Source: Novisyntrophococcus fermenticellae
GTDB lineage: Bacteria > Bacillota > Clostridia > Lachnospirales > Lachnospiraceae
Direction of reading: 5' to 3'
Assembly (NCBI RefSeq): GCF_018866245.1
Contig: NZ_CP076458.1
Span: forward strand, 2,852,001-2,916,000
Length of the DNA: 64,000 nt
The position numbers and the translations under genes were made by a program. The notes under the pieces were generated by a model. It had not been told where the DNA came from, searched no databases, and saw nothing but the letters and a program-made list of their open reading frames with translations. This document shows, in pieces, positions 57,544-64,000 of the stretch (positions within the stretch are counted from its first letter, which is position 1; each line of letters opens with the position of its first letter).

Positions 57544-58450
57544 CCTTTAAATGCTTCCGTATTGTGAATATACTGCCCACAAGACCAATTCCCATACCCA
57601 GAATGAGTCCAACCGGCAGCAGCGTATGGAACACCTGGCTTATTGGCAGCAGGCCATTCATAAAGTCTGCTATCATATGAAATTTATCTAATATATACTT
57701 AATCGCCATATTGTAGATAAAATACCAGGCAACCAGTGGAATTGCAGATCCTATCAATCCAATCAGTATGCCTTCCATAAGAAAGGGCAGACGTACAAAC
57801 AGGTTTGTAGCTCCTATCAGTTTCATAATTCCGATCTCTTCTTTTCGTACGGAAATACCAACGGATACTGTATTACTGATTAAAAACACAGAAACTCCAA
57901 GGAGAATTCCTATGATTATCAGTGATACATAGCCCACCAGTCTGTTAACTGTACTCAATGTCTTCGTCGCCTGTTCAGACTGCTTTACTTCACGCACGCC
58001 TGTAAGACCGGAAACAAAATCTTTCAGCTCACTTTGATCCTCCACCTTATTAACATAGATTTCATAACTTGCAGAATTAATCAGCGGGTTATCATTCTTA
58101 AACCCTTCCGCCAGCTCCGGATTATTCTTAAAATACTGAGCCTGATATCTTTTCCAGGACTCATCAGCTGATACATACTTCACTTCTTTTACTTCCGGGC
58201 GGGCTTGGATCTGATCCCCTATTTCATCTATCGTAGCCTGATCCGTTCCTTCTTGGAAGAAGACCACCATTGAGACCCCTTCCTCAACGTTCTTAATAAT
58301 ATAGTTAAAGTTCATAACCAGTGAAAAAAATAAACTGAAAAGAAAGATACAGGCACCCATGGTCGCAACAGATGCAATGGAAAACATCTTATTTCTCCAA
58401 ATATTTTTTATACCCTGTTTGATACTATATCCAATCGTACTAATCCTCAT
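57539..58450 (-). CDS. ftsX: Cell-division protein FtsX
   Basis: The membrane partner of FtsE; together they activate peptidoglycan hydrolases at division. The 303-residue protein has four membrane segments (about 22-45, 170-195, 222-245, 270-292), with a large external loop between the first and second, and the family patterns ASVATMGACIFLFSLFFS and GAISGVRKEEIGIMKLIGAT-like SVRKEEIGIMKLIGATN. It overlaps ftsE by 11 bases. The EnvC-like hydrolase partner often encoded next is not present. Confidence 0.95.
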   Translation of the reverse strand: MRISTIGYSIKQGIKNIWRNKMFSIASVATMGACIFLFSLFFSLVMNFNYIIKNVEEGVSMVVFFQEGTDQATIDEIGDQIQARPEVKEVKYVSADESWKRYQAQYFKNNPELAEGFKNDNPLINSASYEIYVNKVEDQSELKDFVSGLTGVREVKQSEQATKTLSTVNRLVGYVSLIIIGILLGVSVFLISNTVSVGISVRKEEIGIMKLIGATNLFVRLPFLMEGILIGLIGSAIPLVAWYFIYNMAIKYILDKFHMIADFMNGLLPISQVFHTLLPVGLILGMGIGLVGSIFTIRKHLKV

Positions 58451-59123
58451 GGTATATACCTTCTTCTTCGTCGCTTACTATGACGCCTTTCCGCAAGCGG
58501 ATTACCCGCTTTTTCATAGAGTTTACAATCTCACGATTATGTGTCACAACAAGTACGGTAGTACCACGTGCATTAATCTCTTCCAGAAGTTTCATGATTT
58601 CATTGGAATTCTTAGGATCCAGATTTCCGGTTGGTTCATCTGCCAGCAGAATATCCGGGCGATTTACCAGTGCTCTGGCCAAGGCTACACGCTGCTGTTC
58701 TCCACCCGACAATTCTTTGGGGCGTGACTTATACTTCTCAGCAAGCCCGACTAATGTCAGCACCTCCGGAACTCTTTTTTTAATTACACGATTCGGCTTC
58801 TCAATCACCCGTTGAGCAAATGCAACATTCTCATATACATTCCGGTCTTTCAGGAGCCGAAAGTCCTGGAACACAACACCTACTCCACGACGGTACTTGG
58901 GAATCTTTCTGCGTTTCATTCTGTTTAGAACCTGACCGTTCACCTTAATTACTCCGGTTGTAGGCTCCAGCTCCTTCAGCAGCAGCTTTATAAGCGTAGA
59001 TTTTCCTGATCCACTGTTACCAACGACAAATACAAATTCCCCTGCTTCTATGTGTAAGGATATGTTATTTACGGCCGGCTGGCCTTTATCATAACTCTTA
59101 CTTACACCATCTAAAGTAATCAT
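58440..59123 (-). CDS. ftsE: Cell-division ATP-binding protein FtsE
   Basis: A 227-residue ABC ATPase. Walker A is VVGNSGSGKSTLIKLL (about 33-48), the Q-loop VVFQDFRLLKDRNVYENVAF is diagnostic for FtsE, the signature is LSGGEQQRVALARAL and Walker B ILLADEPTGNLD. It follows the CdaR-like regulator by 19 bases and overlaps ftsX, so the three are probably one transcript. Confidence 0.97.
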   Translation of the reverse strand: MITLDGVSKSYDKGQPAVNNISLHIEAGEFVFVVGNSGSGKSTLIKLLLKELEPTTGVIKVNGQVLNRMKRRKIPKYRRGVGVVFQDFRLLKDRNVYENVAFAQRVIEKPNRVIKKRVPEVLTLVGLAEKYKSRPKELSGGEQQRVALARALVNRPDILLADEPTGNLDPKNSNEIMKLLEEINARGTTVLVVTHNREIVNSMKKRVIRLRKGVIVSDEEEGIYHED

Positions 59124-59142
59124 CTTATCCTCCTCTAAGACT

Positions 59143-60231
59143 TTAGTACTCCAAAGTCTCCATGTACTTCATATACCGCACTACCATCAGTGCTATCTTA
59201 AATGTAATTGCATCCTCGAATACACGAAGATCAAGTCCGGTACTTTTCTGTAGTTTATCCAGACGGTATACCAGCGTGTTTCTGTGAATGTAAAGTTGTC
59301 TGGAAGTTTCCGATACATTCAGACTGTTCTCAAAGAATTTATTAATTGTGGACAATGTCTCTTCATCAAAATCATCCGGAGACTTATCTACAAAGATTTC
59401 CTTTATAAACATCTTGCACAAAGGTATGGGCAGCTGATAAATCAGTCGTCCGATCCCCAGTGAGCTATAAGCTATGACATCTCTCTCATCAAAAAAGATC
59501 TTCCCCACATCCAGAGCCATACGCGCTTCCTTGTAGGAGCGGGATACCTCCTTTAGTTCTTTTACAATTGTTCCGTATGCAATATGCGTTCTATGATTTT
59601 CATCCCTTCCAATTGTATCCAGAACAGATAATGCAATCTTGTTCAACTGTGCAGAGTCATCGGTATCTGACAGTTCCTTGACGATAATAACATTCTTTTC
59701 ATCAACCGCTGTAATAAAATCCCCCGATTTATTGCCGAACAAATTTCTTACATTCTCAATCGTGCCATGGTCTTTATCCGGATTGCTTTCCAGTATAAAT
59801 ACTACTCTGCGCATATCTGCATCGATATGCAGCTTTTTGGCACGGTTATAGATATCCACCAACAGCAGATTGTCAAGCAGCAGATTCTTTATAAAATTGT
59901 CTTTATCAAACCGCTCTTTATATGCCACCAGGAGATTTTGTATCTGAAATGCAGCCATCTTCCCTACCAGAAAGATATCTTCGTTGTCTCCTTTCGCAAG
60001 CAGTACATATTCCAGCTGGTGTTCATCATACACCTTAAAAAACTGAAAATTTTTCATGGATTGCGAATCAGCCTGCGACCGGGCAAAATTCACAACTTCA
60101 ACATTGTTAATCTCCATCTCGGGAAATGTGGACACGAGTACATTGCCCTCAATATCAGCCACAGCCAGTTCGGCTCTGGAAATATTTTTTATCCCTTCAA
60201 TTGTATTTTGCAGAATTTGATTTGAAATCAT
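59143..60231 (-). CDS. CdaR/PucR-type helix-turn-helix regulator
   Basis: A 362-residue regulator. The N-terminal part (about 1-130) resembles the diacid-recognition/GAF-like sensor (AELAVADIEGNVLVSTFPEM). A middle GGDEF-related region and a C-terminal PucR-type HTH (about 300-350; NVSETSRQLYIHRNTLVYRL) follow. Family members respond to sugar diacids or purines, but the ligand here cannot be inferred. It is directly upstream of ftsE with a 19-base gap, an unexpected partner for division genes. Between 60232 and 60337 I see only A/T-rich DNA with no promoter I can place confidently. Confidence 0.85.
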   Translation of the reverse strand: MISNQILQNTIEGIKNISRAELAVADIEGNVLVSTFPEMEINNVEVVNFARSQADSQSMKNFQFFKVYDEHQLEYVLLAKGDNEDIFLVGKMAAFQIQNLLVAYKERFDKDNFIKNLLLDNLLLVDIYNRAKKLHIDADMRRVVFILESNPDKDHGTIENVRNLFGNKSGDFITAVDEKNVIIVKELSDTDDSAQLNKIALSVLDTIGRDENHRTHIAYGTIVKELKEVSRSYKEARMALDVGKIFFDERDVIAYSSLGIGRLIYQLPIPLCKMFIKEIFVDKSPDDFDEETLSTINKFFENSLNVSETSRQLYIHRNTLVYRLDKLQKSTGLDLRVFEDAITFKIALMVVRYMKYMETLEY

Positions 60232-60337
60232 AACTTATCCCTCTTTCGATTATATAGTCAGTAACAAAATCATTACCCCATTATGATATACTCTTTTATT
60301 TTAATACAAAGTAGCCAAAAAGGAAAGGGGAACTTTG

Positions 60338-60400
60338 TGTAACAGTTCAGCCATGCGGATTTCCAATAGGACAGGCAGGAGAAAGCTTGCTTTCGTATAT
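60338..60400. repeat. Partial copy of the dispersed palindromic repeat
   Basis: AACAGTTCAGCCATGCG (60341-60357) and CAGGAGAAAGCTTGCTTTCG (60376-60395) both match the element at 29962-30016, with a different 18-base middle. It ends three bases before the stop of the yitT-like gene. Confidence 0.75.
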
Positions 60401-60402
60401 GC

Positions 60403-61266
60403 TTATACAAAGCCTTCACCCAACACTTCCCTTGCATCTGTCACGATGACAAAAGCATCTTTATCCAGTTCCATCACGATATCCTTTAATGCCACAATCT
60501 GCTTTTTTCCGACCACACAGTAAAGCATCGTGCGGCTGTTTCCTGTATACATGCCCTTCGCAGTGATTCCTGTTACACCACGGTCCACATTTATCATAAG
60601 TGCCTGTGCTATCTCCTCCGGTTTCTCCGTAATAATGTATGCAACCTTGGAAAAATGCAGACCTTCAATCAATGTATCGGAAACCTTTGTGATTACCATG
60701 ATTGCGATTACGGCATAAAGTGCTTTCGTAATTCCAAACACATAAGCACCGGATAATACCACCAGAGCATCCAACACCTGCATAATCTGAGCGACGGTAT
60801 AATGTCTCATCTTCTGCTGTATAAGTGAAGCAACCATATCCGTTCCACCCGTAGTTGCATGTCCGATAAAGACCATGCCGATTCCCACTCCCTGCAGTGC
60901 CCCTCCAAAGGCAGCAGAAAGCAGCAAATCATCCGGAGTGAGCGAAATTTCCGGAATTATATAAAGCCATAGTGAAAGCATTGCGGCTCCAAAAAGCGTC
61001 TTTCCTAAAACTTGCGCACCCCGGATTTTAAACCCAATTAAAAATAACGGTATATTTAATACCGTTGTTGTAATCCAAAGCGGTATTCCCCCGGCCATTA
61101 AGCCTTCTGTTAATGACTTAATTATAATTGCCAGACCGGAAAACCCACCGGTTACCAGTCCTGCCGGCTCGAAAACGACGTTGATTGCCAGTGCCATCAG
61201 TGCCGTTCCGGGTACAATCAGAATGTAATCCGTATACCTGCTTTTCACCTTTACAGTTTTTCCCAT
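60403..61266 (-). CDS. YitT family membrane protein (DUF161/DUF2179)
   Basis: A 287-residue protein with five or six membrane segments in the first 195 residues (VPGTALMALAINVVFEPAGL, GGFSGLAIIIKSL, GIGMVFIGHATTGGTDMVAS) and a soluble C-terminal DUF2179 domain (about 200-285; YIITEKPEEIAQALMINV, GVTGITAKGMYTG). The family is widespread in Firmicutes; transport is suspected but unproven. It overlaps the glycosyltransferase gene by one base, so they are co-translated. Confidence 0.92.
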   Translation of the reverse strand: MGKTVKVKSRYTDYILIVPGTALMALAINVVFEPAGLVTGGFSGLAIIIKSLTEGLMAGGIPLWITTTVLNIPLFLIGFKIRGAQVLGKTLFGAAMLSLWLYIIPEISLTPDDLLLSAAFGGALQGVGIGMVFIGHATTGGTDMVASLIQQKMRHYTVAQIMQVLDALVVLSGAYVFGITKALYAVIAIMVITKVSDTLIEGLHFSKVAYIITEKPEEIAQALMINVDRGVTGITAKGMYTGNSRTMLYCVVGKKQIVALKDIVMELDKDAFVIVTDAREVLGEGFV

Positions 61267-61940
61267 CAGTCTTTTCCCTCTTTATATCTGGCTACCATTC
61301 TTTTAAATGCACTCTTCTTTAATAGTGTGCTCCACCAACTGACTTTTAAACCTGCATTCGACTGGATATTTGGATGCTCTCCCAGACAAAACCATATTTT
61401 CGTATTCAACTGGTTCCGATTTTCGATGGCAAGTCTGTCTTGACGATGTCCCTGAAGTCCGCTCACAATCACATCAACCGTCAGGCTGTTAATCTCGTTC
61501 ATTACGCCTTCCGGCGGAGTATCCTCCCCAACTGCTGCACCGCCTGCAACCTCAATGCCGGGATATGTATCTTCCAGATAACTCCGCAGCCCTTCCACCT
61601 CTTCCGGTGTCTCTCCCAGCACGAAAATTCGCTCCTTTTGTTGAATCATATACCAGAAAAACCTGGCAATAAACTCATTTCCCTTCACTTCCTCTGCAAT
61701 CTGCCCCTGCTGGATGCCTGCAGCCTTCAGCACCTCGCTATCACCAATTACAGTCAAATCCATACTCTCCAGATATTGCTTCCAGGTCGGATCCTCGTCG
61801 GCCAGCAACAGCGTATTCATGGTGACTACACCCACTGTTTCCATCCGGTCATTCTTCATCATCTCAGCTATACGCTCCATGGACGTATCCACGCCACAAT
61901 AGTCAATATGTACTCCTAGTACATCCGTTTTTTCACACAT
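61266..61940 (-). CDS. WecG/TagA/CpsF family glycosyltransferase
   Basis: A 224-residue GT26-type enzyme. Members transfer ManNAc or a similar sugar to a lipid carrier in teichoic-acid or capsule synthesis. Visible family parts: VVTMNTLLLADED near residue 40, the VIGDSEVLKAAG nucleotide-sugar region, FVLGETPEEVEGLRSYL, and the C-terminal basic helix region SWWSTLLKKSAFKRMVARY that associates with membrane. The usual GVPKQE motif is altered to GLQGHRQDRLA, so donor use may differ. First gene of a two-gene operon with yitT. Confidence 0.83.
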   Translation of the reverse strand: MCEKTDVLGVHIDYCGVDTSMERIAEMMKNDRMETVGVVTMNTLLLADEDPTWKQYLESMDLTVIGDSEVLKAAGIQQGQIAEEVKGNEFIARFFWYMIQQKERIFVLGETPEEVEGLRSYLEDTYPGIEVAGGAAVGEDTPPEGVMNEINSLTVDVIVSGLQGHRQDRLAIENRNQLNTKIWFCLGEHPNIQSNAGLKVSWWSTLLKKSAFKRMVARYKEGKD

Positions 61941-62022
61941 ATATCTAACTTCCCAGGACTGCAGCAGTGTGCCGGCAGTACTTAAGCTTCCCTTTCCTTA
62001 TAAAATAACAACACTTCGATAC

Positions 62023-62051
62023 ATTATAGCAGATAGGAAAAAAAATAGCAA
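62023..62051 (-). promoter_or_regulatory. Strong promoter of the tagA-like/yitT operon
   Basis: TTGCTA (62046-62051), 17 bases, extended -10 TGCTATAAT ending in consensus TATAAT (62023-62028). The spacer is a T run that also serves as the tail of the glutamine synthetase terminator. Confidence 0.8.
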
Positions 62052-62095
62052 GAAAGCAGCACAGAACACGCATATGAGCATTGTTCTGTGCTGCT
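62045..62095 (-). terminator. Terminator of the glutamine synthetase gene
   Basis: AGCAGCACAGAACA (62055-62068) and TGTTCTGTGCTGCT (62082-62095) form a perfect 14-bp stem. A T-rich tail on the minus strand overlaps the next promoter. Confidence 0.88.
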
Positions 62096-62109
62096 GCTTT
62101 TAAATATGA

Positions 62110-64000
62110 TTAAACCTCAAAAATCAAATCTCCATAAGAGGGCATCGGCCACATCTCTTTGTCTACAATCATCTCCAGTTTATCGACGGGAGTACGTAAT
62201 TCATTCATAGCACTTATAACCACATCGTGATAATACTTCGCACATGTCTGGCCCTCCTCCATCGCACATGCATTCTCATCCAGATCAATAAGCACTTTAA
62301 GCGCAGCATGAGTCTCTTTTAACAGTTCCGATGTTTCTGCCAACAGTTCTTTTTCTACGCTCACCTCCAATACCCCGGCGGCCTGAATGGAATTTATGGA
62401 TTCCGCAAGATTTCTTGCGTATTTTATGACCGCTGGTACAATCTGCTTTGTTGCAATATCAATCATGGCCCTGGCTTCTATATTAATGGTTTTCGCATAG
62501 TTTTCGTACTGTACTTCTGCTCTGGATTCCAGTTCCGCTCTGGTGAATACATGGAATTTTTCAAACATAGCTACCGTTTCTTCGCTGGTCAGTTCCGGTA
62601 TCGCATCAACCATGGATTTGATATTTGGAAGCCCTCTGTGCTCGGCCTCCTGTACCCATTCCTCAGAATATCCATTGCCGTTAAAGATAACTCTCTGATG
62701 ATCAATTAAATTCTCTTTAATCAGATCATGTACAGCCTCATCAAAATTCTCCGCTGTCTCCAGCCTGTCACAGGCATCACAGAACGCTTCCGCTACTATG
62801 GTATTCAGTACCGTGTTCGGTGCACCTATCGAATCACTGGAGCCTACCATACGAAATTCAAATTTATTTCCTGTAAAAGCAAAAGGTGAGGTACGGTTAC
62901 GGTCTGTTGCATCTTTTAAGAAATCCGGAAGTGTTCTCACACCGGTATTTAACTTTCCACCACTCTTACTGCTGGTTGCATTTCCGGTGCTGATCAACTG
63001 CTCTACAACATCTTCCAGCTGCTCTCCCAGGAAAATAGAAATGATTGCCGGCGGCGCTTCATTTGCTCCAAGTCTGTGATCATTTCCCGGATCAGCTGCA
63101 GATTCCCGAAGAAGTCCAGCGTGTCTGTCTACTGCACTGATAATACAGCTAAGTACTAAAAGAAACTGAATATTCTCATGTGGTGTTTTACCTGGCTCTA
63201 ACAGATTTAATCCGTCGTCCGTAGTAAGTGACCAGTTATTATGTTTTCCTGAACCATTAACGCCGGCAAATGGCTTTTCGTGAAGCAGACATTTCATTCC
63301 ATGCTGGCATGCAATGCGCTTTAATGTCCGCATGATGATCTGATTATGATCAACCGCTACATTCGCTTCCGCAAAGATGGGTGCCAGTTCATGCTGGGCC
63401 GGAGCAACCTCATTATGCTGCGTCTTGGCGGCAACCCCCAGTTTCCACAACTCAGTGTTTACATCCTTCATAAACCCGGCGATTCGCTGGCGGATAGTTC
63501 CAAAATAATGGTCATCCATCTCCTGTCCTTTCGGAGGCATCGCACCAAATAAGGTTCTTCCTGTATAAATCAGGTCTTTTCTCTGCAGAAATTTCTCGGC
63601 ATCAACCAGAAAATACTCCTGTTCCGGGCCCACCGAAGGCGTAACTTTTTTAGACGTTGTATTGCCGAATAATTGAAGAAGGCGAAGAGATTGTCTATTA
63701 ATGGCCTCCATGGAGCGAAGCAATGGTGTCTTCTGATCCAACGCCTCTCCTTTATAAGAGCAGAAGGCTGTGGGAATACAGAGCGTCCCCCCCGCAGCAT
63801 CCTGGCGTACAAAAGCAGGAGAAGTAAAGTCCCAGGCTGTGTAGCCTCTGGCTTCAAAAGTCGCCCGAAGTCCTCCTGAGGGAAAGGAAGAGGCATCCGG
63901 CTCACCCTTAATCAGCTCTTTACCTGAAAAACTCATTAACACCTTTCCATTCTCCATGGGAGCAGTGATGAATGCATCATGTTTTTCCGCGGTTACTCCT
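62110..64000 (-). CDS. glnN: Glutamine synthetase type III (5' end outside window)
   Basis: Makes glutamine from glutamate, ammonia and ATP. The frame stays open to the window edge, adding [14 protein letters not shown] before the internal Met at 63957, so the gene is cut and about 70 N-terminal residues of the roughly 700-residue type III enzyme are missing. Family segments are all present: [78 protein letters not shown] and [20 protein letters not shown]. Type III enzymes are dodecamers without adenylylation and common in Clostridia and Bacteroides. A terminator follows. Confidence 0.97.
   Translation of the reverse strand, partial: GVTAEKHDAFITAPMENGKVLMSFSGKELIKGEPDASSFPSGGLRATFEARGYTAWDFTSPAFVRQDAAGGTLCIPTAFCSYKGEALDQKTPLLRSMEAINRQSLRLLQLFGNTTSKKVTPSVGPEQEYFLVDAEKFLQRKDLIYTGRTLFGAMPPKGQEMDDHYFGTIRQRIAGFMKDVNTELWKLGVAAKTQHNEVAPAQHELAPIFAEANVAVDHNQIIMRTLKRIACQHGMKCLLHEKPFAGVNGSGKHNNWSLTTDDGLNLLEPGKTPHENIQFLLVLSCIISAVDRHAGLLRESAADPGNDHRLGANEAPPAIISIFLGEQLEDVVEQLISTGNATSSKSGGKLNTGVRTLPDFLKDATDRNRTSPFAFTGNKFEFRMVGSSDSIGAPNTVLNTIVAEAFCDACDRLETAENFDEAVHDLIKENLIDHQRVIFNGNGYSEEWVQEAEHRGLPNIKSMVDAIPELTSEETVAMFEKFHVFTRAELESRAEVQYENYAKTINIEARAMIDIATKQIVPAVIKYARNLAESINSIQAAGVLEVSVEKELLAETSELLKETHAALKVLIDLDENACAMEEGQTCAKYYHDVVISAMNELRTPVDKLEMIVDKEMWPMPSYGDLIFEV

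Overview
The window looks like the chromosome of a low-to-moderate GC, spore-forming Gram-positive of the class Clostridia, most likely a gut Lachnospiraceae species. This is an inference from gene content and order: comM-dprA-topA-codY, ireB-ruvX-DUF1292-RNase J-ylbF, hrcA-grpE-dnaK-dnaJ-prmA-rsmE-nifS-thiI, a type III glutamine synthetase and a sporulation sigma factor of the SigK type. Nearly every gene lies on the minus strand; one small HPr-like gene (20313-20546) is on the plus strand. I see no rRNA, tRNA, CRISPR array, prophage or intact insertion sequence.

Layout from left to right (transcription mostly right to left). 1-4.2 kb: a cut nitroreductase, a peptidoglycan amidase, guaB and two unknown membrane proteins. 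4.3-7.3 kb: groESL under a CIRCE operator, and codY with a probable CodY box upstream. 7.5-12.3 kb: topA, dprA, comM. 12.4-18.8 kb: sigK without a pro-sequence, then an eight-gene operon ireB-ruvX-DUF1292-rnj-ylbF-mltG(short)-trmR-trhP. 18.8-30 kb: mtaB, the HPr-like gene, and the heat-shock and sulfur-transfer block, with a perfect CIRCE before hrcA. 29.9-33.2 kb: a 132-bp tandem palindromic repeat next to uvrB, followed by about 0.95 kb of gene debris.

33.3-40.7 kb: an SPFH membrane protein and a complete Wadjet (JetABCD) SMC-type defence operon against plasmids. 40.9-53.5 kb: a twelve-gene amino-sugar operon controlled by MurR. It has an ABC importer without its own ATPase, MurQ, two sugar kinases, a GH4 phospho-glycosidase, a tandem GNAT, a PIG-L deacetylase, NamZ and NagZ. 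Neither glycosidase has a signal peptide, so cell-wall disaccharides are probably imported intact and dismantled in the cytoplasm. This is the most interesting accessory region.

53.8-64 kb: M18 aminopeptidase, DegV, CtpA, FtsX, FtsE, a CdaR-like regulator, YitT, a WecG/TagA glycosyltransferase and a glutamine synthetase III cut by the window end. Palindromic repeat fragments of one family appear at about 7.45, 9.7, 30.0 and 60.35 kb. Many starts are TTG; they were chosen from Shine-Dalgarno spacing and family N-termini.
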